DNA of 64,000 nt from Lineus longissimus (GCF_910592395.1 NC_088309.1:10730501-10794500), one strand, 5' to 3'; counted from the first letter of the stretch, positions 36,288 through 47,915 are shown. Notes: a model not told the origin generated them from the sequence alone. Program-made: numbers and translations.

Positions 36288-37104
36288 CTAAAAGGCAATT
36301 AAGATTAGTTGCAATTAGCATATGCAAAAAGCATATCTAAGGAGTTATAGAGCATATCTAAGGAGTTATAGAACTTATTCACTATTTGAACGGGAATTTC
36401 AGCTGCCTAACTGAAATGTTCAAAGAAATCGCATTGAAAAGAATTTATACGGATGAGATGTCTTCAGTATGAGAAGCATATCCACAGGTACTCCACACAA
36501 GAGGCATTAAAGTACAGTAGCCTATTCAGGGACCACAATGATAAAAGTCCAGTGAAAGTTAAACACCTGCCTCTGCAATAGACTTTAGAGAATTGCCACA
36601 CACCACAAATTGTCCCCTCAACAATTATTTTATTACCCGCAAGTGTAACTTACAACAATTGGCATATTTGTTGACAGTTCAGCAACACAGATCAAAAATC
36701 ATGAACTTTGTCTAAACGTGACTTTTCAGTGCTTAAGTTATGCAGGTATCGACTTGTGCCTCTGGTTCTATTGACAATAATGAGATGTCACAGTGGTGTC
36801 ATTCTCTGCGTCCATCCAAGCATTTCCCACCAAGTGTTTAAAGATCAGACAAACACTATGCCATATGTTGATTCAATGATGCTAAAGACGGACTTCTTGA
36901 TGTTTGCATGAATTGGTACACACAATAGGCAGTATATCACCACACACAGGTCAATATGTACTGCCACTTCATGGACTGATTTAACTCCTTTCTATCATAT
37001 ATCTCATGAAATATTGATGATATCAAGAATAGATTAATCTTTAAGCCATACTTCCTGGTCTCCAAAAACATGAATTTATCAATTCTACTGTCTCTGATGT
37101 TTAC

Positions 37105-37338
37105 CTGGAAACCCTCGTAACCGGTCTCGCACTTGTGATGATCGTACTGTATCAAGATCACTATCAATCATGTTGTCATCAAAACTCGTCAAGGGTACCC
37201 CAGCAAGGTGTTTGACGTTGATCTTGTTAAAATTGTTTTCAAAGTCTTCAGTCCTTGGTGTGTCCTCACTACCATTGCACATGGCCTTCATGGACCAGGG
37301 GATGGACGGTTTCGGTTTTAGGTAACTCGGTATGTTGT
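37105..37338 (-). CDS. Cassette exon K, 234 nt, with two motif copies
   Basis: The acceptor is TCCTTTCCAG (AG at 37340-37339) and the donor is CCAG|GTAAACAT (37104 down). It encodes 78 residues in phase 1-1, starting DNIPSYLKPKPSIPW. Two motif copies appear: GSEDTPRTEDFENNF and, 30 residues later, DSDLDTVRSSQVRDRL, the second more diverged. Its length is exactly twice that of exon B (117), which suggests fusion of two cassettes. Both splice sites are strong. Confidence 0.75.
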
Positions 37339-40300
37339 CTGGAAAGGACCAATACGAGGTAAATGTAAGAAGATATTTCAACAGATCAGTAATTGCACAA
37401 GAGGAACACATCACAACTGTAAGGTTAAAAGGGTAATAATAATCTTTGACTGATTATTTCCTGTTTGGGCTCAAATAGTAATTTTCTTATCTCACACAGG
37501 TTCACATTGATGTAAATTGTTCTAAACATTAAGCAACCTTCAATTTCACCTCCCCTCTGGTCAATGACATCTTTCTCTTAGAGAAGGCTCTAATTAACCT
37601 GGTATTGGACAATGGACAATGATTGATTTTGATCATCAATATCTGGAGAAAACGCCCAGCAAAAAAGGATAACTGAATATATTTAGCAGAATTTCTAGTG
37701 TTCTTAACTCCAGTTCTTGGAAAACAAAGCTTGTATTGGGACATTACCCTAGATAAACACCAAATGACACACACCACACATGATAACATGTTCATAAAAA
37801 ACACCAAGTCCAAATGAATGGACAAGCAAGGCATCAGAATTTAGCTGTGCCCTTCTGGGAAAAGGGAAGTTCAAACAGACACACAAGGGTAGGCAAGGGT
37901 TATGCTGAGCTTGAGTTACACTGGAAGTTGGGGAGATCATCTGGCCAAGGGTCCTGACTAATGGGTTTGCCAAATTAAAGAAAATACCAGCCGAAAAATG
38001 GCATTGTGTGTCGGTATCCCTTCTTCCTGAAGGGGGAGACGAAAGGATTGATGCACAAGTTGGCAAGGAAAATACCAGAAAACGAAAGAGGTTCCATCCG
38101 GTAACTGGTAGATTCCTCACTTACCATAAGGTAAATGTAACTAAAAGATGGAACATGTTTTAATTCAATTCAACCCATAAAATGTACATTATTTTTGTTT
38201 CTTCTTGAATATGGCAAATCCAGTAGCCGGGCTGCCTCCCCAAGGTGATCTTCCCTTCTCCTGAGGATGAGTCAGCAGGGGAAGCTGGGGGATTAACAGT
38301 ATACATCCATTAAAGGGGATATCTGGCAAAAAGACAAAAAGTTTCTCATCAGAAACCTGGATCAAGCAACACCTTAACACCTTTGAGGGTGACAATGCCT
38401 CCCCCCACTCAGCAAATCTAAGGGGGCCAGTGCTTGCACCAATATTCTAAAATGACCCCCTTTAACCTTAGGAGATTTCCATCTAAATTCTGACCTCCTT
38501 TTATTTCTTCTATCCGATAGTGGGGTCGGGGATTGTGATGGTGGTGGTGGGTGATGGGCATATACAAAGCCTTGCTAATTTACTGTACTTCTGCATATCA
38601 GCACTAGGTTCCATCAATTGCAGGTGTCAGAGAAAAAGAAGATCCTCTTGATAAAACAGTTTATTTGCTGCTTGACACTTGAACACCTCTGACATCCTCA
38701 GAAGGACGACTTTTTTGTAAAGCATATACCAAAGGCACTTCATGAGAAATTCAAGGTGGCTTTGATCTATTGCTTTCTTAAGTACAAGACATGCACTCTT
38801 TATGATAGAACACATACATGTTCATGTCTCGTCTTTTTAAAAGCTTCCTTCAAATAAAGTCTGATCAAAAGAAACGATTATCAATACCATCCTCGGTTCA
38901 TTTAATCAAACAAACTGGAACACTTAACCGACTCATTGGTTTTCTATAGAAAGCTGTTGGATGTAAAGCCTATTCGAATTATATGCATGGAGCCCTCATA
39001 TTACTGTCAGTGTTTTTGCTACATTTATGTCTTTTTGTCATCGAGCTTGAAGTCATGAAGTGGAATAAATGGAAAGTTAAGCCATTCCCTGAACCCTTTT
39101 TAAGGTTTGACCATAGGCACCACCAATATGGCTAGAAAAAATCCTATAGTAATTAGAACCCTTTCAAAATGACGTGAATGCCAATTTCGAAGGTGGGAGT
39201 CTGTTCAAAGACTTGACCCTCACCCTTAGGATTTAAAATTCCAGCCAAAGAGCGGTGCCTGAGAACAACCCATAACAAATAGATACAGTTCCCATTGATA
39301 CTCCTTGGTGGAGACTGTAGTTCTGTTTTTGAAGCCTCCACACTTATGGATACAGAGCTTACCGTTGGCCTAGCCTGAAATATTTGCGATTTTTGCAACC
39401 GGGGTACAATCGTGAACTTTAGGGGCCCAAAAATGTTTGACTTAATGGCTTTATCATTGGAAAATGCACCAATTCACAGAAATAAATGGACATAAATTGA
39501 TGCTTTCACAAACACTATGGTCATGATATCAAAGGGTAACAACCTTGTTGTTATGAACAAGTTCCAATTTCCTAAGATTACAAACACAGTTTTCCTTATC
39601 ATGAATATTTGAGACTCTCAATGGTTGTGTTAGAAGTAGTAAAACAAATCAATCAACAGATTATGTGCAAACTGTTAAATTTCGATTAAACAAAATCAAT
39701 TTCAAAACTTTAATTGTCAATAATCTGCAGTGCTTTTTGATTTACTTACAAAACACCATGTCTGCAATATATTTGGAAAACACCATAGAAAGGGAAATTA
39801 AACTAAGCAACCGAAAAGGAAGGACAATTTAGACTGGGATGACTGGGACATACGATTATGTACATAAGCAGCCAGAAATATTTATGATTTGATTTGATAT
39901 TGCAGCCATAAGGGTAAGCGAAGTTATTAATTTTAATACAATACCATAGCTAAACAATCTGAGATTTCCAAAACATTCTAAGATGCCCCTTTGAAGCCGA
40001 GGTACACCTATAGTGCAAATGAGCAAAGAAATAGTTTTTGTGTGAAGTGTGTAAGGTATATCTTGTGCATAATCACTATCTCGACACATTTGTCAATTGA
40101 GTTTAATTAATCATCCATTTGATATGAATGATGTAATTATTTGTCATTTCCATCTGCACAAAGGACCCCGCAAACAAGAGGTTTTTGTTGCAGAGACAAA
40201 ACTCTCTAGTTTATGGGAGTTATCACAGGTGCTTGCAAAAAGAATTGGTGATTGCTGTGACTTTCAATAAACATCAAATCAAGAAATGATAAAGACTTAT

Positions 40301-40475
40301 CCATAGCCTTTATAGACTCTTGACCAAACCCATTGATTACCATTTTAAAAACAGACAAATGTTTGTTTTATTACTCATCGAAGGTCGCAGCATTAAAAAT
40401 TGTTCGACTTAAAAGTTATGAATTAGCCGGTCTCATCGCCGATTGCAACAAACAGGCAAGAACCAGAAGTCTAAA
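37339..40475 (-). other. Intron between cassette exons K and J
   Basis: I found no certain exon here. A strong donor (TATG|GTAAGTGAGG) at about 38124 has only a 16-base frame behind it. A 12-base candidate micro-exon (39750-39761, between GCAG and GTAAGTAA) fits phase 1-1 but is too short to support. The rest is AT-rich without clear repeats. Confidence 0.5.
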
Positions 40476-40940
40476 GTTACAGCTACAGAAGCAACTGAAG
40501 TAACAGCTACAGAAGTAACTTAAGTAATAGCTACCGGAGCAACTTAAGTAATAGCTACAGAAGCAACTTAAGTAACAGTTACAGAAGCAACTTAAGTAAC
40601 AGCTACAGAAGCAACTTAAGTAACAGCTACAGAAGCAACTTAAGTAACAGTTACAGAAGCAACTTTAGTAACAGCTACAGAAGCAACTTAAGTAACAGTT
40701 ACAGAGGCAACTTTAGTAACAGCTACAGAAGCAACTTAAATAACAGCTACAAAAGCAACTTAAGTAACAGCTACAGAAGTAACTTTAGTAACAGCTACAG
40801 AAGCAACTTAAGTAACAGCTACAGAAGCAACTTAAATAACAGCTACAAAAGCAACTTAAGTAACAGCTACAAAAGCAACTTAAGTAACAGCTACAGAAGT
40901 AACTTAAGTAACAGCTACAGAAGTAACTTAAGTAACAGCT
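40476..40940. repeat. Minisatellite, 24-bp unit, about 19 copies
   Basis: The unit on the plus strand is TAACAGCTACAGAAGCAACT plus TAAG, repeated for 465 bp with scattered substitutions (GAAGT for GAAGC, TTTAG for TTAAG). On the gene's strand it is pyrimidine-rich and starts only about 53 bases after the donor of cassette exon J. Confidence 0.95.
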
Positions 40941-40993
40941 ATCTATTCTACTGGTTAAAAAGGACCATACAAGCTTTTAAAAACAGGTCCAAC

Positions 40994-41188
40994 CTTTGCG
41001 ACCAGTTGCTGCCTGTGCTGTTCTCATGGCAGTGCGAGCCTGCACAGCTGCCTGAATAGCTTTTGCCCGATCCTCTCTAAGTAAAGATTTCTGTACATTG
41101 AGCAAACTCTCCTTATATTTTCTCTCAAATTCTTCAGTTCTCACTGAATCTACATCACTTTCCCTTTTGCGACGAGGGGCGGGGACAT
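40994..41188 (-). CDS. Cassette exon J, 195 nt, motif plus Ala/Arg-rich helix
   Basis: The acceptor is TTTTTTCCACCAG (AG at 41190-41189) and the donor is AAAG|GTTGGACC (40993 down), a weaker GT. The frame, phase 1-1, gives PAPRRKRESDVDSVRTEEF, then ERKYKESLLNV and a long alanine-rich basic segment (KAIQAAVQARTAMRTAQAA) likely to be helical. If the donor were skipped, a stop follows five codons later, so an alternative end is possible. The clear SDVDSVRTEEF motif ties it to exons B and G. Confidence 0.75.
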
Positions 41189-41333
41189 CTGGTGGAAAAA
41201 AGGGTACCAGAAAACAGTTAAATCGGGTACAAACAGTTGTGATTGCACATGAAAGACAAAACAATGAAAAAAAAACGCCCTGAAAATCCAAAATAATGTG
41301 TGAGTAGGCTGTTGCTGGGCAATAGGGGCTTAC

Positions 41334-41354
41334 CATTCTCATGCAAGGGAAAAC
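41334..41354 (-). CDS. Candidate micro-exon I, 21 nt
   Basis: The acceptor ATTTTGCAACAG lies at 41356-41355 and the donor AATG|GTAAGCCC at 41333. The 21 bases read in phase 1-1 as FPLHEN between two split glycine codons. Both splice sites are good, but an exon this short cannot be proven from sequence. Confidence 0.4.
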
Positions 41355-41554
41355 CTGTTGCAAAATACTTATAAAAATAGGGAGTTTTGAACAGCCTTTG
41401 GGGATCATTTTGACAGGACATCAAAATAGAATTGAAGAAATTTGGTGCAAAGAAGAGAAGTGAGAGAGAAAAGGAGGATGAAATCAGACAAAAGACAAGA
41501 TAGAAACAGAAACACTGTGCAGAAAACCATCGCATACGAAATAAAAGTCTTTAC

Positions 41555-41599
41555 CAAGGTCTTGATATGTTGGGGTTTTAGTTGGTCGCTGGCGTTGGG
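41555..41599 (-). CDS. Candidate cassette exon H, 45 nt
   Basis: The acceptor TTTTTCATCAG lies at 41601-41600 and the donor CTTG|GTAAAGAC at 41554. Phase 1-1 reading gives QRQRPTKTPTYQDL, a basic then Thr/Pro-rich peptide. It carries no acidic motif. Length and final G match the other cassettes. Confidence 0.5.
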
Positions 41600-41928
41600 C
41601 TGATGAAAAAGGGTGTCAAAGGGACAATTTAACTACATGTAACTAAAACAGCTGAAATGGTTTATGAAATGATTTCGATTGAAGCAACCGCAGGTGTTCA
41701 GCAACTACTCTAAGAATGATTATCAGGTGTAATCTGTAATGTGGGTATAACAAACTAAAAGTGTAAATGAAAACTGTGAAAATCTTGCAATGGAACATCC
41801 TGTACTGAAGTGGTTTTAGGGTCAACGAATATGGCGAACTTGTATCATTGATAACAGTACAAATTTGTGGACCGGTATGCGACATTCAATGTGTTATTTA
41901 TGTGTTTTCTCCAGTATGTCTTGCTTAC

Positions 41929-42042
41929 CTGCCGGCACAACTGTTTTCATATATTCCCTTTGAAAATCTTCCGTTTTAACCGAATCTAAATCACTATCTT
42001 TTCCACTCATCATGTACGCTCGCTTTGATTTTGGTTCCCGGC
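41929..42042 (-). CDS. Cassette exon G, 114 nt, acidic motif
   Basis: The acceptor CTTTGTCATTGCAG lies at 42044-42043 and the donor GCAG|GTAAGCAA at 41928; both are strong. Phase 1-1 reading gives REPKSKRAYMMSGKDSDLD followed by SVKTEDFQREYMKTVVPA. The pattern basic start, then DSDLDSVKTEDF, then a charged aromatic tail, is the same as in exons B and J. Confidence 0.8.
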
Positions 42043-42251
42043 CTGCAATGACAAAGGTGAAGAAAGTGTGAAAGAAATCATGAATTTAGAAGTGTTTTGT
42101 CAAGAAGGGGGTGAGAACCACTTTCAACAAAGTTGCAAACAGATAATGGCAAATAGGTTACAGAGTGTTTTTCTTGTCAAGAAGAGAGATCATAGTTACA
42201 GTTTTTAATGATGAATCCAGGGAAACTGTTGTCAGTTAACAGAATGACCAC

Positions 42252-42275
42252 CTTTGTACAGCATCAGAGGTGGAT
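42252..42275 (-). CDS. Candidate micro-exon F, 24 nt
   Basis: The acceptor CTTTTCTCCCAG lies at 42277-42276 and the donor AAAG|GTGGTCAT at 42251. Read in phase 1-1 it gives PPLMLYK between split codons for D and G. It lies 82 bases downstream (on the gene strand) of an exact tandem duplication. The acceptor is good and the donor is moderate. Confidence 0.35.
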
Positions 42276-42358
42276 CTGGGAGAAAAGCAGAAGGGTGGCT
42301 GGTAGAGGCTCTCCGCTTATCTGAAAAGATCTTTTAAACTGACTATCACTTTTGGTAA

Positions 42359-42782
42359 TTTGACCCTCAAAACCACCCTATTGCTTAACTGCCTTGACCC
42401 ACCCCTGTCAAAATCACACCCACAGATTTAGTCTTTTTCAGGATCTGAGATTCATAATGAGTGGATCGGTGCAAGAAAGAGAGTCGTTACTCTAGGCCTA
42501 TACCCCCAACAAAAGCTATGCAGACCTGGTATAAGCATGGATGTGTTTAACTACAAGCACTTATGTCTGCTTTGACCCTCAAAACCACCCTATTGCTTAA
42601 CTGCCTTGACCCACCCCTGTCAAAATCACACCCACAGATTTAGTCTTTTTCAGGATCTGAGATTCATAATGAGTGGATCGGTGCAAGAAAGAGAGTCGTT
42701 ACTCTAGGCCTATACCCCCAACAAAAGCTATGCAGACCTGGTATAAGCATGGATGTGTTTAACTACAAGCACTTATGTCTGC
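42359..42782. repeat. Exact tandem duplication, 2 x 212 bp
   Basis: The stretch 42359-42570 (starting TTTGACCCTCAAAACCACCC) recurs at 42571-42782 without a difference that I could see. It is intronic, between cassette exons F and E. It is either a very recent duplication or an assembly artefact. Confidence 0.95.
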
Positions 42783-43604
42783 TTTCTAGCTATGATCTTC
42801 AATGGTCCTGGATTTCTGCCATCATATTTTTGTTGACTTGTTCAATATTTATCTATTCTCACAGCAGAATGAGAAGCAAACTTATATGCCGAGACACATT
42901 TGATTAAATTGAATAACAGCATTTTTTAGAAATCATGCCCCGTCCTTGAACTTATTTGCATATTCCAAACAAACTTTGTACAAACTCTAGAGAAAGAAAA
43001 CAGAAAATACTTGCTGTGTTTTTCCTGACAACCTCAGTCCATAAAATGATGAGTGGTAAAGACTTCAACATTCTAATCACAATGAGATACCTTGATCATA
43101 TTGAATCACTAACCAATTTCATTTCAATTTTTAACAGATCTCAACTGAATCATGTTGCACTGCACTGGCACGATCTACATAAGTACAAGAAAATCTATAT
43201 TGCCCAAAAAGTATGCCACATTCATGGTTCACTTTTACTGATATTGTAATGGATATAATGACATTTTGAACTACCAGTCTAATAATACAATATTATTGAA
43301 CCTAAACAATTCCATTGAATCGACTGTGAATCGAGTGTTGAGATGACAGTGTTGAGAAGACCATTTCGATAATGACTTTGACACTGCATGTTTTTAATAG
43401 TCCTTTTGATAGGCTCGCTTTGCCTTTCTATTTCATGAGCATGGATGGGCTTGCCATTAGGTCAAACACAAAGTTGGCGTCAACTTATGAGTGCTGTTTA
43501 ACTTTCGGTTGGATGACAAAGAGGCCCCAAAGCCAGGTCACAGAAATGTAAGTGCATTGCCAATGCCCTGAGACATGATAAACCATCCTGAAAAAGCATA
43601 ATAC

Positions 43605-43676
43605 CTGCTCTTCGAAGAGAGAACAGGATATCAAGAGTTTGGTCCCTCAAAGCCACACAGTTAACAGTTAACAGCT
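43605..43676 (-). CDS. Candidate cassette exon E, 72 nt
   Basis: The acceptor ATTTTTCCTCATAG lies at 43678-43677 and the donor GCAG|GTATTATG at 43604. Phase 1-1 reading gives LLTVNCVALRDQTLDILFSL then RRA. It is more hydrophobic than the motif-bearing cassettes and lacks the acidic motif. The acceptor tract is good and the length is a multiple of three. Confidence 0.45.
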
Positions 43677-45380
43677 CTATGAGGAAAAATCAAATATCAA
43701 TTAGGGAAAGCCCTATAAAAGTAGAGGAACAGTAATTCTGTAACAGTTGAAAAGGTTTTGGAAAAACATAGTACTTTTATGCAAATTTCTTCCAAAGAAT
43801 GCTCACCTGCTGAAATGGGCCAAGTTGCATATAACTGCGGATCAAAATGGCAAATGAGTACATAGGCCTATAACTTGAATATCAAGCCGAGTCTTTATTG
43901 TCAATCATGAGAGAACTATTTCATTGAGGATTATTGTAGTGTTATAGTATGGCATGGTGCCAGTCACACATTGGATTTCCTGTATAATCCTTTCTTATCT
44001 CGTGCTTATGTGTCCCGCACACATTTCTATTGACAGGTTACTTTCTGAAAGTCAATTCGAATGCATAACAGTAAATATCAAAGCTGATAATGTCAGGTGG
44101 CAGGCCAGGGCATGCTGAGGAAGGATTGACAAATAGTTAGTAGCAAAGTCAAGCTGGGATCCACATTTGACCGCCTAATTTGCAAATTTCAATGACTACC
44201 GAAGGTCATTGCAGGAGAGGGGGGAGTTGGTAGTGGTTGCAAAAGTGCCCCTCCCCTGTAGTGGAAATCCTGGTCACACCTTTGCTGCCAAATCACAGCT
44301 GATATGGGCCAATGTTCTTGTTGCTTTAGCAGTGATTTTGGCAAGCTCATCAATGTTGAAACCTATGTCCCTACCAAACTCGTTTGGTGGGATAATAACA
44401 GATCATGTACCACAGACCAATATTCAAGTGTGCTGTTGCCACAGAAGATGTCCTTTCGGATGAGAAACTTGCATTAAAATGTCCAAGATATTGTTTATCA
44501 CATTGAAATGTGATTTGATAATAGAGAAAGGAAGGTGTTTCTAAGCATCAAGCATAGAGGATTCCTCTCTAAATTTATACCTTTATTGTCTCCAACCAAT
44601 GGCACCACACAATATCTGACACTAATAGGAACACAATAAATCACCATAAGATTTCACAGCATTTGAAAATTTAAACCCAATATAACCTCAGAACAGTGTG
44701 CACCAATGAAAAGAAAATCCCGAAAAAGACTATTCCCGGCCTTCATTCTATACAGGCCTGCTCTCTCAGTTCATTGACTCCTAATCCAACTATCGTAACC
44801 ATTTAAACATTCTTTAGCCATGTACATGATATATACATGTACTTCCTGCTGACACATCAGCAAGACCAAGGAACCTCTCAATAATCGTCTATATGAAAGT
44901 TAATAGATTCTCAAAAGGATTACATTAAAATTCATAAACTGTTGGCAAGAACACAATACCTTCGTTGATTTTTGGCATTATTGATACATTTTAAAGCAAA
45001 AACCCATTTGAAGTAATGCGTTTTTGATATAAGATTACTACGGAATTACCAGAGGCACCTGGCAAAGAGTCAATCTTGTGAACCAAATCACAAATGAACC
45101 AGTTTTGTTTCATGAAAAATCTCAGACAATGGGTTGAGCACCTCAAGGTAAAAGGATATGTGCAAGATGATCTCATTCAACTAGGCCTATACATTGCCAG
45201 ACAGTTCTTAACATTCCACAATTTCAAACCCCATGAACCTGCAAAAGCACCTACGGGAGTTGGGACGTGCAGCTATTGTCGTTGGGTAGTAAAACTATAT
45301 TATCAAAAGGTTCTAAACTACTGAAATACGAGAGAGAAGATGAGGTTTGTCTAGTGCACTAGTGCTGTCTAACCCTTTAC

Positions 45381-45449
45381 CTCCTTTCTGTGGCGATAAG
45401 GACCGTGACCGGCTTGAATAGAAAGATTTCCAGGATCCACCATTGTATC
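45381..45449 (-). CDS. Candidate cassette exon D, 69 nt, Ser/Arg-rich
   Basis: The acceptor GTACCCCTCAG lies at 45451-45450 and the donor GGAG|GTAAAGGG at 45380. Phase 1-1 reading gives YNGGSWKSFYSSRSRSLSPQ then KG. The Ser/Arg-rich text resembles the disordered parts of the large exon. An ATG 15 bases upstream in the same frame (MYPSGYN) could also make it a first exon. Confidence 0.5.
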
Positions 45450-46201
45450 CTGAGGGGTACATACTCAGTAGCCTAACCAAATGTTTTCAGAAATCACAAA
45501 ATCAGTAGCCCTTAGAAACTCGAGCTAACAAGCCGGCACACTTTGACTAGCATGTACTAATCCCAGGCCTTGTCACACCATAGGCCTACCTATATAGCAA
45601 ATATGGAATTCTTGCTGTTCGTCTTTGATATGGTAATCCCAAAGGCCTTTCATGCCATGAAAAAGACCGGGCAACTAAGTCTATAGAATAACTCTCGAAA
45701 AAGAAAAATGGCTTATCATAATATTTTACTATGTGTAAGCACTACTCAGTCTGTGTGTAATTTGGAGTTTAACTTTGTAAGGCTGCCCTATTTTCAAACA
45801 TTTCAAAAGAGGACAGGGGTCCGAAATTAAAACAATAGCATCAGAATATTTCTTTGTAAAGAAAGCATGGTGATAAACTCTCAACGAGTGTGATAGGCAG
45901 GGCACATTTAAGGGTTTCATGATCTTGAAGCAACTTTTGGATTTTCAATAATGCCCATGAAGGAAGTTCATTTACCAACTATCTAATACACCAGTCCTTA
46001 AGAATGCTTGAGCAAATCAGAAATCAGGGAGCGACAGGGATGACTTAAAGCTGAACTGTCACCTATGTATGCAATTCTAAAACAACGTACAATGCTACAG
46101 CTCTATAACGGATTATGTATTAGCCTCGTTATGACCAGAAAGGTTTTGATGAGACAACTATAACCTTTTGGGTTGGAAGGTCAAAAGCAGAATCTCGGTG
46201 T

Positions 46202-46305
46202 GAACACTTTAAGTCGGATAAGTACAATCCAATCAAATCCAATCGGGATTACATATATCAATATTCATTGATATATGTAATGTACTAATCCAACTTAAAG
46301 TGTTC
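46202..46305. repeat. Imperfect palindrome (MITE-like), with a second one alongside
   Basis: GAACACTTTAAGT (46202-46214) is mirrored by ACTTAAAGTGTTC (46293-46305). The centre repeats TACATATATCAAT and ATTGATATATGTA. A second inverted pair lies beside it: CTGTCTCACCAAA (46353-46365) against TTTGGTGAGACAAC (46458-46471). No target duplication was fixed. Confidence 0.55.
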
Positions 46306-46907
46306 TTTTTAATGTGCAGTTGTAAAATCCAGCTTAAAAAGGAAAACTAGATGTAGTGGCTGTCTCACCAAACACTCTGAGGTGAAGCTAAAATATAGGC
46401 CAAAACCAGGGCGGGGGCCAAAAATTTGGGTAAAATCACAGCTGCACCCATACAGTATTTGGTGAGACAACCAAAAACCAATTATGTTGTAATAGTTGTA
46501 AATGAAGTACATTTTAAATCAACGGTCAATTTAACTCTAAAAAATTTTACCAATAATTTCAGGAATTACTATACCATTCACAGATTGATCGGTTTAATAA
46601 ATTCATTGGTTTACATACACTTAAAAATCTAATGCAGATATGATGTCGATGATAAAAACCATTAAAACAGCCAATTAAGTCTTCCATAGCATAATACCAA
46701 ATTTGCCTCCGGCTGTCTGAAGATTTGGTGAGAAAACAGGAGTATGGTTATCATAATGTCGAATAAGGTTATACATGTCCAACTACACAACCAGCTATGG
46801 TTGAGTAACCACGATATATTATGATAAGCCGCGACATTATATCAAAAACGTGTCCTGCTGGCATGTCGCCAATCCCGTCAAGAATGGGCAGATATCGACA
46901 AGCATAT

Positions 46908-46990
46908 TTAATGGCTGACCTCTTCATATCTCTCACGGAAGACACTTGTCACGTTAACCCCTTCCGCATCAACGCTGGAATGTGTTAAAC
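46908..46990 (-). pseudogene. Possible decayed or alternative terminal cassette exon
   Basis: After an acceptor-like CTCTGCAAAG at 46992-46991, phase 1 reading gives LTHSSVDAEGVNVTSVFRER then YEEVSH and a TAA at 46908. The VTSVFRERYEEV part resembles exon B (VRTEDFEDRFKEV). No phase-1 donor is present before the stop. It could be a cassette that lost its donor, a terminal alternative exon, or chance. Confidence 0.25.
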
Positions 46991-47478
46991 CTTTGCAGAG
47001 GATCAGGATGAAATAAAATGACAAATTTCTGAATATTCCTAGTGACACTGAAAATTCCTTGAAAAGCATGGCACAAAAAGTCTGCCTAATATGAGAACTA
47101 ATCATATGTCCTTTTTTTTTATCCAATGAGTTACGTGCTAACTGCAATGACCCAAACAATTGCCTTATATATGACAACTATCACCACAGGTAACAGAAAT
47201 AGTTGATCATGATGCTGATCAGTCGCCAAGCAAATTAGGGTGACCTCTCTTTGACAATCTCGCTTTAACCGAAGCCACTGATCATCGTGTAATGTGTCTG
47301 TCAAAGGATGGTTGTGTTGCCCATTGTGTTCTTCCAGATTGTTTATCGACACATATCATCATGTGTGATTTCCGTAAACACAGACGGAGAATCCAATTTT
47401 TAAGATAATGACATCGGGCATTCAAAGGCGAGAATGACAACAGGCAAGAAAGGTCAGAACATCAACTTTAGATTTTGC

Positions 47479-47850
47479 AGACTGAATCCAAGGAAATTAC
47501 AGCCAAAGCAAACTGAATCCAAGCAACTTACAGCCAAAGCAAACTGGGCCAAAGCAAACTGAATGCAAGCAAATTACAGCCAAAGCGAACTCAGCCAAAG
47601 CAAACTGAATGCAAGCGAATTACAGCCAAAGCGAACTGAGCCAAAGCAAACTGAATGCAAGCAAATTACAGCCATAACAAATTGAATCCAAGCAACTTAC
47701 TTACAGCCAAAGCAAACTGAGCCAAAGTAAACTGAATGCAAGCAAATTACAGCCAAAGCAAACTGAATTCAAACAAATTACAGTCAAAGCAAACTGAGCC
47801 AAAGCAAAGTGAATCCAAGCAAATTACAGGCAATCAAACGACAGTCAAAG
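47479..47850. repeat. Minisatellite, units of about 30 bp (AAGCAAATTACAGCCAAAGC type)
   Basis: Variants of AGCAAATTACAGCCAAAGCA plus AACTGAATCC recur over about 370 bp with length changes between units. On the gene strand it begins about 65 bases after the donor of cassette exon C, the same arrangement as the 24-bp minisatellite after exon J. Confidence 0.85.
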
Positions 47851-47915
47851 CATTCAGATTTGCAATCAAATTACACTGCAAAAGCATTAATATATATTAG
47901 AACATTGATGCGAAC

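Noticed and set aside
38130-38300. Frame after CCCCCAG reading SPADSSSGEGKITLGRQPGY
   Set aside because: Open in phase 1 but no phase-1 donor before a stop; left out.
39750-39761. 12-nt candidate micro-exon between GCAG and GTAAGTAA
   Set aside because: Good sites, but 12 bases cannot be supported without transcripts.
43807-43850. Strong donor CAGCAG|GTGAGC with frame HFDPQLYATWPISA
   Set aside because: Available acceptors give phase 0 or a 1-to-2 exon, not compatible with the array; probably chance.
44960-45176. Short ATG frames ending at donors (MPKINE; MKQNWFICDLVHK)
   Set aside because: They could be alternative first exons by phase, but no upstream signal or similarity supports them.
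47131-47352. Minus-strand frame DTLHDDQWLRLKRDCQRE
   Set aside because: Coding-like text, but splice phases do not fit the gene (phase 0 exit) and no family is recognised.
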